From Lamellibrachia satsuma (taxonomy: Eukaryota > Annelida > Polychaeta > Sabellida > Siboglinidae): a DNA stretch of 64,000 nucleotides. A program made the translations under genes and the position numbers. The notes beneath the pieces were generated by a model. That model was not told where the DNA came from and searched no databases. It saw only the letters and a list, made by a program, of their open reading frames with translations. Position 1 is the stretch's first letter; every line of letters starts with the position of its first letter. Shown here piece by piece: positions 1 through 11,489 of the stretch. The stretch lies in the NCBI GenBank assembly GCA_033239005.1, contig BSQZ01000079.1, positions 578,501 to 642,500 of the forward strand. Reading direction: 5' to 3'.

Positions 1-26
1 GAGAGAGAGAGAGAGAGAGAGAGAGA
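1..26. repeat. (GA)n microsatellite
   Basis: Pure GA dinucleotide run at the window edge; it probably continues to the left. Confidence 0.95.
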
Positions 27-335
27 TGGAACATGCACGTAAGATGGTCTTAATGAATCCGCGACTGTTGGACACACTCCGCGCACCACCACCACCACCG
101 CCATCGACAGATACCCTACGTAAGAAAGTACAAACCCTCGACGACGAGATGGTGACCATCCTCGATAGAAAGAACCTCGACGATAGGACCAAGGTAACAG
201 GTAACATTGTATAATCAGGTGTTGCAGCGGTACAACGCCTTGTCCGATAAACACGTCAAGGAACCGGTACGCGTGGTCTCGTTGAACGAGTCGATGTCAG
301 CAGCAGCAGCACCAGGCCTCCTTCATAGCACGTAG
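26..335 (+). pseudogene. Broken conserved ORF, N-terminal part, function unknown
   Basis: An ATG at 26 opens a 62-codon frame beginning MEHARKMVLMNPRLLDTL, with a run of six prolines and then a charged helix containing DDEM. It stops at 212-214. Just after a short duplicated patch near 195-205 a second frame continues the same kind of protein (it contains YNQVLQRYNAL) as far as a stop near 335, so a small indel has broken the gene. My impression is that short N-terminal modules of this style recur in transposon-related predicted proteins of invertebrates, but I cannot name the family. The right part overlaps the truncated end of the LINE fragment on the other strand, so this is likely one more piece of mobile DNA. 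Confidence 0.4.
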
Positions 336-1565
336 CCTAGCCTATGCTAGCTGCTTGTAGTGGCGATAGGATGTTGCTTTCGATGGCGAATTCTTGTCAT
401 TTATCCATGCGAGATGTGAAGTATGCATGTTGTCGAGGATCTTCATTGCCCCTGTGTCATTGTCGTCGAACCAATTTCTGTGCATGCGCTGGGTAACACC
501 GAGTATTTAATGGGCTGCTCCATGTGAGGGATCTCTCAGACGTGCCCATTCGGTATAAGCATCTGGTTCTGGTTCGATATCTTCCTCGAATATGGTGTTA
601 AGTTGTTCCGCTAGTTGCTGTTGGACGGTTGCTGACTTGAGTTTTGCAACACCCAGTTTTTATTCCGTGGTTTTGCACTACATCTGTGCCTGCTGGGTTG
701 TACATTGAGGCACATTTGGATTCTTATCATTCTGTGCAACGCATGGCCCGTGTCTTTCTTACGTCATGGATGTCGCATTGTCTGATTATAATGTAGTCGA
801 TCAGATGCCAATGTTTTAAGCGTGGGTGCATCCATTGTGTTTTGTATTTTTCCGCTTGTCGGAATAAGGTGTTTGTGATGACAAGTTGAAATTCACCACA
901 TATTGTTAGAAGGAGGGACCCATTCGAGTTCTCATTTCCAACACCGTGGTGTCCGATGACCCTTTCCCATGCGGCGAGATCGCTTCCTATTCGTGCATTA
1001 AAATCTCCTTGGAGAATCAGTTTGTCGTGGCAAGCTGTTTTACGAATGATCGTTTTCAGATTTTCGTAAAAACGTTTTTTTTCTTCGTCCGGGTAGGTAA
1101 TGGTTGACGCGTGTGCACCGATGATGGTGACATGTCGATCACCAGATAACCCGATGCGCATTACCATGAGTCGTTCGTTTATTCCTTTAGGCAAGGTGTC
1201 CCTGTACCGGATATGAGTTGATTTTACTGCGAATCCTACACCGGCTTGTCTGGATTCATTATCTGGTTTGCCAATCCAGAAAAAAAGTGTATCCGGCACC
1301 CTTCTCGACAAGTTGTGATTCGCCTGGTAGTCGTGTTTCACTTAGAGCGGCAATGGTGATGTTGTATCTTAATTGCCAGCTCCCTGCTAATGATTGCAGT
1401 TCTTCTCTCCAGTTGATTACCGTTGTCCTGAAGTGTTATCACATTCCAGGTGCATATATTAATCCTATATAGTTTCTTGTGTCTTCGACCGCAATGTTGA
1501 GTGACTAGTCCGCCGCGGTTTGCCGACAAGCCTGGGTGGAGCCAGCTTTGTTTCTTCTTCTTCAC
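318..1565 (-). pseudogene. Non-LTR retrotransposon fragment A: endonuclease and linker
   Basis: Read right to left this is the 5' half of a LINE protein. It starts near 1565 with the apurinic-type endonuclease (ICTWNVITLQ), continues in shifted frames (GDFNARIGSD; HLIDYIIIRQCDIHDV ending near 727) and then, outside the longest frames, through the linker typical of craniofacial-development-protein-2-like elements (EPDAYTEWARLRDPSHG near 540; HRNWFDDNDTGAMKILDN near 450). At least two frameshifts and several stops are present. The homology ends near 318 against the unrelated ORF at the left edge, so the reverse transcriptase half is absent. The right end abuts the 3' tail of fragment B, a different family on the same strand. 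Confidence 0.8.
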
Positions 1566-3660
1566 TTTCCCATAACCCGTAATGATCGTTGGGGCACCAC
1601 TGATGACTTTCTAATCAGCTCTCTCCACGTTTCCCTGTTCTCGACAGCCCTCTGGGAGTCAGCGAACTCCATTCCTGTCCGCTCTTTGATGTTGTCTTCC
1701 CACCTCATCTTCTGTCTACCCTGTCTATCTCTTCGTCTCCCCCCTCTTACGGTACCTTGCAAGATAGTCTTTGCAAGGCCAGATGATCGTGATACATGAC
1801 CGTACCACTTCAGGTTACGCTTCTGAACTGTTGTAAGAAGATCGTCATATGGTCCGATGGCTTGTTTGATCTTGTTGCGGACAGCTTCGTTGGTAACATG
1901 GTCTTTGTATGATATGCGCAGGATCTTCCGAAAGCATCTCATTTCCATGGCTTGTATTCTCTTCTGTAGATCTGCTGAGAGGGTCCATGTTTCAGAAGCG
2001 TACAGAAAGATGGACATGACAAGGGAGCGCATCAGCCTTATTTTCGAACTGACCGTAATGTTTTTGTCGTTCCATAAGGGTTTCAACCTTGTTAGTGCTG
2101 CTGTTGTCTGTGCAATCCTGGCAAGTATCTCCAGTTTGGAACCCTCATCTGTGATAATTTATCCCAAATACCTGAAGCTTTTTACTGTCTCAAGTCTCTG
2201 TCCATTAACTTTGACCTCTGTGCTGATGCCTTGTGTGTTGTTCGTCATCAGTTTGTTTTTTTCGGCACTGATCTCCATGCTGTATGATGTAGATGTTTTC
2301 TCGAGGCGCTCCACCAAATTGGCTAGTTCTTGTTCATCTCCAGCTAAGCCGTCGATGTCGTCAGCAAAACGAAGTTTGGTGATTGTCCTGCCTCCAATGT
2401 TGACAATGCCTTGATGGTTTCCTAAAGCATCAGTCATAATCCTTTCCAGAAAAATGTTGAAGAGCGTTTGTGATAGTAGACATCCTAGTCGAACTCCGAC
2501 TTTTGTTCGAAACCAATCTCCTATGCTGCTGTTGAAGATAACTGCACTGGTGGCATTGTCATATAGGTGTTCAATGTTTCGGACAAGCTTGGATCCAATG
2601 TTGTACTTCCTCATGGTTGCCCATAGGGCCGTATTCCATACCTTATCAAATGCCTTCTTGAAATATATGAAGACATGATACAGGCTTTGCTGATGTTGAA
2701 GGTATTTCTCGCAAAGGATTCTAAGGTTGAAGATCTGTTCACCGGTGCTCCGTCCTGCTCGAAAACCCGCTTGTTCTTCAGCGATGATCTCTTCTGTCTG
2801 AGGTTTGAGTCTGTTGAGTAGGATCTTCAACATGACTTTGCTCGGGTGGATGATGAGGCTGATTGTTCTGTAATTTTGCCACATCTATTGGTTGCCTTTC
2901 TTTGGAAGTGTGATGATCAGTGATTGAGTCCATAGGGTGGGCCATTCTCCTGTCTGCCAGATCTTGTTGCAGATTGTTGTAAGTGTGGTAATCAAGGCTT
3001 CTCCCCCAGCTTGAACCAGTCCGTAGGTGTCGCAGCTGTACAATTCTGAGCAGTATTCTGTCCATCGATTGAGGATCTGCTGTTCTTCTGTCAGGCATTT
3101 CCCTGATTTGTCTTGGGTAGTGGTAGTTATCCCTTTCTTCACTGATGTCAGGTCTTTCACTATTTGGTAAGCCTTCTTGCTGTTGTTCTTGCTCAAGCGG
3201 TCTTCCATTTTATAGCATTGTTCTGCTATCCAGTTATCTTTTTGCTCTTCTCATATTTTTTATTTGATCTTCTTGTTGACTTTTCAATTCCTTTCTTTTG
3301 TCACAAAGATCTAGGATGTCTGCTGTGACCCATGGTTTCTTTGTCCGACGGTGTTTTCCAAGGATCTCGCTGGCTGTGGCGGTTACTATTTTGTTGAAGG
3401 TGTTGGTCAGCAAGTTCACGTCGGTATCTTTGTCATCCAGTATGATAAGGGGTGCAAATTTCCCACCTATCGATCATTGCTTTGAATGCTTCTGCTACAT
3501 CAGGATCCTTAAGTTTCTCGGTGTCAAATTTGATTCTTGTTGGCTTTGGTTTGCTGATCCTCTTCAGGCGAATGTGGAAGGTTGTCATCAGCAAGTCATG
3601 ATCACTTCCGATATCTGCTCCTGGAAAGGTTCGTGTCCTGGCAATGTTCACTCCTGTGTG
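1562..3660 (-). pseudogene. Non-LTR retrotransposon fragment B: endonuclease end, RT and C-terminus
   Basis: Pieces read right to left: the end of the endonuclease (PGADIGSDHDLLMTTF, 3433-3651), linker (2885-3419), reverse transcriptase (2159-2884) and C-terminal region (1562-2086), ending SSVVPQRSLRVMGK before a stop and a short GAAGAAGAA tail. RT block C is FADDI. In block A the usual aspartate is replaced (HVFIYFKKAFD, where relatives have FIDFKKAFD), and block B reads GVRLGCLLSQ instead of [10 protein letters not shown]. With at least three frameshifts, the copy is dead. It is truncated at its 5' end near 3660, the usual result of aborted target-primed reverse transcription. Confidence 0.85.
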
Positions 3661-4084
3661 AAAGCGCCGTTTAGGGAACTTTTTATATCTCCTCCTTCAA
3701 TTGGAGAGAGCAGTGCTGCCCTTAACGAAGGCTGTTCTGTTGCCCTAGCAGGATACGGAAGTCATTTTGAACTCCAAGTCAATGACAAAACGAATTTCAC
3801 ACTAGGGCCGCCAGACGTGTAGCATCGTGACTAAGAACTCCCAGCGGCCTCCTCCGCCTGTCCCCGTTGCCATCTCCCCATCGCCGCAGGACTTTTGTAG
3901 AGTGATAGAGGAAGAAAGGAAAGAGAGAAAGTAGGGTACTGACTCTGTACCTGCGCCTGAAAGTTTAAGGTGGAGTAGATTTGCGCAGGTCTATCCCACA
4001 CACTTGGTCTAGCCCCCCTTATATCTGGTGGTTCAGTTTGGCTGAGACGACTAGAGGGGAGATCGACTGGAGGCAGAGGCCAGC
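3661..4084. other. Unassigned spacer
   Basis: Fairly GC-rich, no recognisable gene. Open frames here do not resemble proteins. Confidence 0.5.
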
Positions 4085-4592
4085 CGTGTTCTGTAAACAT
4101 CCATGCTGCTCTGTACATGCTCTGTACACATCCATGCTGCCCTGTACATGCTCTGTACACAACCATGCTGCTCTATACATGCCCTGTAAACATCCATGCT
4201 GCTCTGTACATGCTCTGTACACATCCATGCTGCCCTGTACATGATCTGTAAACATCCATGCTGCTCTGTACATGCCCTATAAACATCCATGCTGCCCTGT
4301 ACATGCTCTGTAAACATCCATGCTGCCCTGTATTGCTCTGTACACATCCATGCTGCTCTGTACATGCTCTGTAAACATCCATGCTACTCTGTACATGCTC
4401 TGTAAACATCCATGCTGCCCTGTACATGCTCTGTACACATACATGCTGCCCTGTACATGCTCTGTACACATCCATGCTGCCCTGTACATACTCTGTACAC
4501 ATCTATGCTGCCCTGTACATGCTCTGTAAACATCCATGCTGCTCTGTACATGCTCTGTACACATCCATGCTGCTCTGTACATGTTCTGCCAC
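4085..4592. repeat. 31-bp minisatellite, about 16 copies
   Basis: Tandem units of about 31 bp around the core ACATCCATGCTGCCCTGTAC, with C/T and A/C variants and one shorter copy near 4330. 31 is not a multiple of three and the core lacks frequent stops, so overlapping artificial frames open on both strands; they are not genes. Confidence 0.95.
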
Positions 4593-5308
4593 GCTTGAGC
4601 GTCATGTATTTTAATGGGGTAGACGTCCCCAGTCCGTTGCCCTGAGGCAGCTAATCCGCACAGTGTATGTAGCCAGCTAGCCGAGGCTGTTGTCCGGGGA
4701 TAGACGGACGCTGTGTTTCCGCGGCTACTTGGAGACGTATACGAGTTGAGTGGATTGGGTGGACCAATGCTGCAAGCCACCCAGCAAGGGTGCGGCTGCC
4801 TGGCATGCAAGGGTACTACCATCCCACCCCACCCCAACATCCCCATTCCCATAAGGAAGAAGCCCACATAGAAAAAATTCGTAGAGATTCTATAGCAGAG
4901 ACTAAGAGAGTCTACATATGTATTCACTAGAGGGCGACGTTGAAGTGCGTTGAACCTCGTTTTCAATCAAAGCGGCCTTCTTGAAAATGGCTGCTAATTG
5001 TTGTGAGCGATTTTAAAAGTAATTAACTTCACAAAATGTTTTACTGAAGATCTCATTCAGAATTTGTGTTTGTGAAGAATATGGCAGAATGCCAAAACGA
5101 TAGTGGCCATCCAGCTGTAAATTGTCACTACGGCTTTGTAAGTTTCACGTTTCTTTTCACAACAATTGTTATTGACGTCGGAATGACAGCCGTTTTGTAA
5201 CTTTTAAGAAGTTTGAGTTTGTTGTTTGCAATCTTTTGATACAACATATATTTACTGTGCTGTGCTGTGCTGTCTTGCATTGCATTACGTAACCCTGAGA
5301 TGTGGGGT
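4593..5308. other. Unassigned spacer
   Basis: Includes a C-rich patch (4800-4850) and a GCTGT-rich patch near 5255-5275. No gene seen. Confidence 0.5.
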
Positions 5309-5316
5309 GCGGTGGA
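5300..5316 (+). repeat. Left piece of a tRNA-like SINE, split by a hAT-like element
   Basis: The bases before the TIR element join across it, minus one target duplication, to the tRNA-like sequence at 7362-7580. Confidence 0.5.
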
Positions 5317-7353
5317 CAAGGCTGGGTCCAATTATGTAATTGCAATTGTAATTGATTACAGCAAAATGCTATAATTGTAATTGACTTCGGTTTTGAAATT
5401 CTGCTGAAATATGTTGTGTAATTTCTTCAGTTACAAGCAATTACAGAATGTTTTCTATAACAAAATAAAAAATATAAATACTCTCTCACACAAATTGAAA
5501 ATCAAGATCTTAATTACAACACCTGCAGGACCTGCTCATACAATCAAAGGAATATTCAGATAAAAAACAGCACCAACATAATACATCTGGCCTTCCTAAG
5601 CAATGTTTAATTGTAATCTGCCAGCAGACAGTTTACACCTGGCTTCCAAAGGTTATAAATATTAAGCATAATTACCTCTCAAGAAACCTGATGTTTGTTT
5701 ATTTTGACTGCATCTCGCAGTCTTCTTCAGCAGACTTAAGCTGGAGTAGGACTGGTGGGAGCTCCTGGCTGACGTCTCGGTTCAGCGTAGGTTTCTTTCT
5801 GTGGATGTTAATCGCCTCCTTTATTTTTCTCCCGTGCCAGTTCTCCTCGTGGTCTAGAATATTAACGTCCTTCATAGAGCACTGATGGCCTGTGTTCAGT
5901 TTGTGTTCACTTATAGCTGATAGGGGTTGGCGACAAGATAGATGTTCTTTGATTCTTGTGCCAAGTGTTCTGGCTGTTTCTCCTATATAGTGTTGGTCAC
6001 ATTCTGGGCATTGTATGTCATATACTACCACACACTTTGCTGCCTTTGCTGTTCTGTCTTTTGAGTGTACCAACAGTGACCTCAGGGTGTTGATAGGTTT
6101 GTGGTAAATCGGGATGTTATAGGACTTGAAAATCCTTGCTACTTGTTCTGATAGTTTACTAATGTAGAGCAGACCTATGGCATGTTGTCTTCTGCTGGTT
6201 TCTATGGTGGTGTTCTCCTTCCTTCTCATTGGTTGCATGGTGTTAAACATCCAAGTTTTGTAACCGTTTGCTTTCAGCACTTGCTTGATGTGGTCCACCT
6301 CTGTGTTCTTGTCTTCTTCTGTTATCAGGTTTTCTGCCCTTTGGAGGAGTGTTCTGACCACTGATCGTTTGTGTTCTAGGTGGTGATTAGAATCCCAGTT
6401 CAAATATTGGTCCGTGTGGGTTGCTTTCCGATATATCTTGACCTTGGTTGATCCATTATCATTCAGGCATACACACGTGTCTAGAAAGGCTAACGTATTG
6501 TCCTGTTCTGGTTCTTCCGTGAACTTAATGTTCTCGTCCATTGAATTCAGATGGTGTGTGAAATGTTCTACTTCGCTCTCTTGTAACACTGTGAATGTGT
6601 CATCTACATACCTCAACCAGGTGCTTTTCTGATAGCTCTTTCCTCAAAATGTTCCATGTATAGGTTTGCCACTATCGGAGAGACCGGTGAACCCATGGCT
6701 GCTCCCTTCTTCTGTTTGTAGAACACTCCATCATAAATGAAATATGTGGTGTTCAGACAGATTTCTAACAGTGTGATGATCTGGTTTACTGATAGTTCAC
6801 ATCTGTCTTTCAGTGTTGTATCCTGGTTTAGTCCGTCCTTTATCACTGATACCGCCCCTTGGGATGTATCTTGATATGATAAAATTGCTAATGTACTGGT
6901 ATGAATTATTTGTGGTTACATTTTATGAGTAGAATTGCTTTGAAATGGCTTGACTCATTAGGATTTCAAATGGTTGTGGCCTTTGTTTATAGTTGTACTG
7001 TACTCCGTGTAATTAAACATTAATTAATGAACCAATCAAACATTACATTATATTATAAGAAACAATACTATTTATCTAGCTAATTGTATATGAAATCATG
7101 AAGTCACAGTTCAACAAAATGTACAAACATCACCAAGTTCATTATATTTGTTTATCAATCATATTATTCGTACACGCAATCTGCAACACACGCTACATAA
7201 TTAACAAATGGTACTGCATAATACAAATGTAATTGAAATGGTGTAATTGTAATTGATTTGAAAATTTTAGAAGTGTTATTGTAATTGAACTGGAAAATTT
7301 AAAGTAATTGTAATTGCAATTGATTTGATTTTTTGTAATTGGACCCAGCCCTG
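5317..7353. mobile_element. hAT-like TIR element with perfect 8-bp target duplication
   Basis: Left end CAAGGCTGGGTCCAATTA, right end (reverse complement) CAGGGCTGGGTCCAATTAC. The flanks carry the same 8 bp, GCGGTGGA, at 5309-5316 and 7354-7361. TIRs starting CAGGG with 8-bp duplications are the hAT signature. No hAT transposase is present, so it is non-autonomous. Both subterminal regions (about 5330-5480 and 7200-7345) are built from AATTGTAATTG-type words in both orientations. The centre is occupied by a Penelope-like retroelement, a later nested insertion. Confidence 0.85.
5655..6850 (-). mobile_element. Penelope-like retroelement, 3' part (RT end and GIY-YIG endonuclease)
   Basis: Two frames on the minus strand. 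6613-6846 holds RT block B, KKGAAMGSPVSPIVANLYME. 5699-6616 (305 residues) starts with RT block C (RYVDDTF) and ends with a GIY-YIG-type endonuclease: IQCPECDQHYIGETARTLGT, then RIKEHL, near residues 200-225. RT coupled to a C-terminal GIY-YIG nuclease with this Cys motif is diagnostic of Penelope-like elements. A frameshift near 6615 separates the halves, and the N-terminal RT region is missing. The 3' terminal sequence (CTCAAGAAAC followed by the GACTGCATCTCGCAGTC self-complementary motif, plus-strand view, 5675-5725) recurs as a palindrome at 12272-12391. Confidence 0.9.
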
Positions 7354-7580
7354 GCGGTGGAGCACCGGGCTGTCGGTCTAGGCTTAGGGCACCTAGGGAA
7401 CCTGGCGGGGGTTTGAGAATCCACCGTCCACCTTCTGAGCCTCCCGTCGTTTCGAAACATGGGAAATTTCATTGACCCCACATTGCCTGTGTATTTCGGA
7501 AGAGACATAATTACTAATAGCTGTCCGTCCCTTCTATCTGGTGTATGTACCAGGCCAGGGAAGTAAAAAAAATCCCACAC
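7354..7580 (+). repeat. tRNA-like SINE, main part
   Basis: GCGGTGGAGCACCGGGCTGT resembles a degenerate tRNA A-box region of SINEs, and GGTTTGAGAATCC (7410-7422) a B box. A tail with AAGTAAAAAAAATCCC ends near 7580. The hAT-like element landed in the A-box region, so both parts belong together. It is a degenerate repeat, not a functional tRNA. Confidence 0.55.
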
Positions 7581-7857
7581 AAAAAAATGGATAAAACCAG
7601 TGTTGTGGACTTGGTGCGCCTCACAGTCACATAGCTGGTATCAGTGGTGATCTCAGTCTCTAAATTTAAGAGTAAAGTCTAAGCTCACTGCTACCTCTCA
7701 GTATTGCTGTGATCAGCTGTTTGGGAATATCGCATCAAGCAATGATTGAAAAGTCAACATCGAGAATCTACACGCATAGCCATATGTCCTGTATCTGCAC
7801 ATTTGTATGTTTCTCTAACCTGAATTTTGAAATAAAAGTATTCATGGGTCCAGCAGA
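7581..7857. other. Unassigned spacer
   Basis: No gene or repeat recognised. Confidence 0.5.
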
Positions 7858-9215
7858 ACGTAGGACAAAAGCCCCCTGGACATATTACCTCCCTGGACAA
7901 AAGCCCCCCACCCCAGACACAATCCCCCTAAACCAAAATCCCCTTCCTCACACACATATTATCATAGTTCAGTCAATCAATCAGTAATTTATTTCCATCA
8001 ACCAACAGTACTAATTTCATTATTACAAAATACAACAGCATTTGCAACATGTAAAAAATCAAATAAACAATAGAGTGTTGGTGGAAAGGGAATGAACATA
8101 AGTGTGATAATTATATATGGTTTACCCCAAACTAGTATAGTTATATTATTATCATGAAAATAAACCATGATGATGGGTTTTCTTACACCAAAAAAATACA
8201 GTAACTTGTATAAATTGGGGATATTCAACCTGCATGAACATGCGCGTTTTAAGATCTTAAATATTGGGAAATTAATATCAAACTAGCATAGCCACTTATT
8301 CACCCTTTACTACAATGACTTCTGTACATCCTCAACATTGTGTACACCTAAAATGCAAACAACACTTCTAACTTACACACCAATAAAACTATTTAAAAAT
8401 ATTAACAGAATAAAATACCCCTGGGGTATTTGTAATTTACAGTTTGTTTGCCTGTTTGGCTTTTCTGGTATAGAGTACTAACTGTCTGACAAAACTGCTC
8501 ATTTGAGTGTGATAGCATTGCCATATGTTCATAAAGATGTGTAACACAATATTGACAAGTGCAAATATAGACTATTACTTATTTCTGTTTTACATTTGTT
8601 TAGTAATGTGATGAAGGAGGATTTTGTCGTAGTTGCCATTTGGGTGTGGGGCTTTTGTCTGGGGTGGTTTGTCCGTACACCTACTAAACACTGCCCACAA
8701 CCACAACAGTTTTGTATGGTCAAACTAAACACCATCCACAAGCTTCTAAAAATGTCCACAAACATCCACTAACACAAAACACTGTTAAAAGTAGCATGAT
8801 GACGTCAGGTATTAAAGTATCAAAACAAAAGTCTCAATAGTATATTCTACCTCGATTCTAGACAGTTCGACCTTTCCTATCAGGTACACTAGAAGGCAGA
8901 GCATTGTCCAAAAGCTTAACAGTGGTGTTTGTTAAACAAAACAAAAAATATCTTCTTTGGCCACTAAGCAAATGCTTTTAAGCATCATAAGCCATAGGGT
9001 AGAACAATGTGTTGCATTCAGCACTGGTATTAGTGGGTGGCGGACAGAACCACACTTACAAGACACATCTCCATAATTGAATATTGAAAAATGAAAAAGC
9101 AAGGGTTTTGTCCATTTTCTCATCGGGGGATTATAGGTTTTTGTCCAGCAGGGCTTTTGTCCAGGTAGGTTTTGTCCATGGGGGTTATGTCCGGCAGGGG
9201 TTCTGTCCTACACTC
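7858..9215. mobile_element. TIR element (or two nested) built on iterated GGACAAAAGCCCC motif
   Basis: The left end reads GTAGGACAAAAGCCCCCTGG followed by further copies of the motif to about 7945. The right end (9150-9215) is the inverse: GGCTTTTGTCCAGGTAGG through GTTCTGTCCTAC. A third, inverted cluster at 8655-8690 suggests a second end, hence nesting. The inside is A+T-rich and has no credible transposase. I could not identify a clean target duplication, so the superfamily is open. Confidence 0.6.
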
Positions 9216-10273
9216 GGTATTAGCCATAACTATGAAGGGTAATTTGATTGTTCCTAGATATGGTAATAGAGGGGTGAATGTCTAACAAATTATTTTGTTA
9301 CTGCAACTTACAACTCCTTTGTGGGTTTCGCAGATGATCCACTGTTTGGCGCCCAAGGTCGAAAGCATCTAGGAGTAGCATAACAAACATGCAATATAAT
9401 TTGATTATAGTAAGATGTCAGATCGACTGTTTTTTTTTCGACTGCAAGCATTGTGATTTCTGTTAAATGTCAGTAAACTGCAATGTTGGCATGATGTGTT
9501 CTTTGCTGACATGATAATTCATTAAATATTTTTGGGCTTGGATCGGGCATGTGTTGTTGTGGACACATGAATGTTGTTTGTCAATAAGTCTTAACTTTCC
9601 TAATTTAAAGTACAAAATGGGTGTAGACAAATGTAGTTTTATATTTTTCATCATAAGCGCTACAGGTTATTTCAAGGAGCTGTTATGACAGGGAACATAA
9701 GTCTTGTGACCTTGTTTTAGCTCTGGAGTGAGGTTCCGCATTAGTTAAGCCGATTGACGACCACTTGAATGATGTGCGTTATTGCCCACCTAGTCACGGT
9801 ATTGTTTAGAATTAGTTTATCAGCTTATTACAGCTTTATTTATTGTATTATGGCGTTATAGCTTCAGTTCTATGATGGCAGTTACATATCAAACTCAACC
9901 ATGCTACAAAAAGGAGCCAGGTGGCTTTTGACATCAGACAAGTTCAATCCGAAATGTTATTGTGGAAAGCATGGCGTTGTTCGTTGCCGTTTTTCAACTT
10001 TATACGTCAACGAGGGACACCTCGTACAAAGTAACTGTAAATTGTTAATCAAATATATTTAATAACATGACAAGCATTAATGGAAATATTGTTATACCTA
10101 CATTAAAACATAATCTGCCAAATTTGTGCAGTCATCCCGTACCAACTTAAAGTTAGCTTGGCCTTGGGCCTTGCAAAGGCCAGACATCGTTATGGTAACA
10201 GAGATGAATTGACTAACATAACTAGGTAAACAAATACTACTAAGAAAACACGTTGATAGTTGCTGGACACTGT
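9216..10273. other. Unassigned A+T-rich spacer
   Basis: No protein-like frame, RNA gene or repeat recognised. Confidence 0.5.
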
Positions 10274-10331
10274 CAGGGTTGTTTGATTTAAATCATTTGA
10301 TTTAAATCATTGATTTAAATCATTGATTTAG
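10274..10331. mobile_element. Solitary end of the CAGGGTTG/GATTTAAATCA element family
   Basis: CAGGGTTGTTTGATTTAAAT followed by three more GATTTAAATCA-type words. The same start marks the complete element at 61441-62178. I found no matching right end nearby, so this is a truncated copy. Confidence 0.6.
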
Positions 10332-11011
10332 AGTCAGAAATGTAATTTTTTTCCGATTAATTGTCACTGAAATAATTTAAATATCAGATCTCACTTCATA
10401 TATTAACAACATATATTGCTAGAATGCCAGCCTCGAAAACTGCTCATTCAGTTGAAAATCTGTAGTAAATATGTAAACCTAATAAGGTGTTTAAATGCAC
10501 ATAAGCCCATGCCCCCAAATGGATTTTCCATGGCATATAGATTTTGCTATGCCATCAGTGTGCGAGTGATAATACATGGTATCCAGTTGTTAATAACTCT
10601 CAAGCGATTACCGTGAATATTCTTATGTATAAAGCTTCTCACACACCTTTAACATCTTTTCATCGGTTTGAAACCAGAAAAATACACCCAAAAATAAAAT
10701 ATAATCCTATTCTTTACACAGGCATCAAAACAGTTGAGGTCATCAGTGGACTTCTGAGCTAAAGCTAGGTCGTGAGACTTTCGTTCCCTGTAGCATCGGG
10801 TAGCCTTTATTACAGAAATTGTCATACAAGTTTGTGATGTGATTTACCTCATCGAGTACTTTTTTGTGATGTCCAAGCTGTTTATACAGCATTTAGATTG
10901 TGTAGTGCACTGTTTATTTATATATTCATTATTGAGACAACATGGATTTTACATGCATGCATGCACATATGTTTGTACATGCATACGTACGTACTGACCT
11001 TTGTGTGTGTG
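10332..11011. other. Unassigned spacer upstream of the CARD gene
   Basis: A+T-rich, with short ATGCATGC/GTACGTAC alternating runs near 10950-10995. No gene seen. Confidence 0.5.
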
Positions 11012-11312
11012 GGCGGCGGTGGTGTAGCGGTCAGAACACTGGACTCTCAATTGATAGAACCCAGGTTCGAATCCTCTTGCAACTGTTTCAAAACTTTAGC
11101 ATTGCCACAGTTCGCTGAGCTGTATAAATGAGTAACTGCCTACAGACGGTGGATATGTGAACGAATAGTTTTCGTGCAGTAATTGCAGCATGGCTGAAAG
11201 CTTCCCAGAGAAGTTGAGATGACGAAGGAATGAACAAGGATTGGCAGGGGGTGAAGCCTAAGGCGCTTTGAGCAGTCCCAACTCCCAAGGACCTTTGCCT
11301 TATAATAAGCAA
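11012..11312 (+). repeat. tRNA-derived SINE
   Basis: The head has a polymerase III promoter layout: A box TGGTGTAGCGG (11020-11030) and perfect B box GGTTCGAATCC (11064-11074), spaced as in tRNA genes. A body unrelated to tRNA follows, with GGCGCTTTGAGCAG near 11260, a word common in LINE-derived SINE tails, ending near TTATAATAAGCAACTG. The long non-tRNA body and poor acceptor-stem pairing exclude a true tRNA. Confidence 0.75.
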
Positions 11313-11413
11313 CTGATGTATGATTGGCTTAATAATATTGTGTTGATTTGATAATGAACTGTTGCAGACCTCTGCTGGTGCTGCTATGATATATCAGAGG
11401 TTGTCGTGGCAAC

Positions 11414-11489
11414 ATGTCATCATCTGCAAATAGGACTGATGGAGGGAGTGCGCCATGCTCCAGTAGTGGGCCTGTCACGGGCCAGGATG
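11414..11489 (+). CDS. CARD gene exon 1 (start)
   Basis: ATG at 11414 opens MSSSANRTDGGSAPCSSSGP, ending at donor ATG|GTAATG in phase 1. A CAG at 11365-11367 may be the acceptor of this exon's 5' untranslated part. If this exon is not used, translation could start at the ATG at 11731 inside the next exon. Confidence 0.5.

Noticed and set aside
727..3651. Apparent circular permutation of one LINE (endonuclease half located after the RT half)
   Set aside because: The left part (RAMRC-type endonuclease, HRNWFDDND linker) and the right part (PGADIGSDHDLL, SSVVPQRSLRVMGK) belong to two different families, each truncated; they merely abut.
4019..4966. Several 70-230-codon frames across the 31-bp repeat on both strands
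   Set aside because: They follow the repeat period and occur in every frame; a stop-poor repeat, not genes.
11012..11090. Functional tRNA gene
   Set aside because: Good A and B boxes but no proper acceptor stem and a long SINE body follows.
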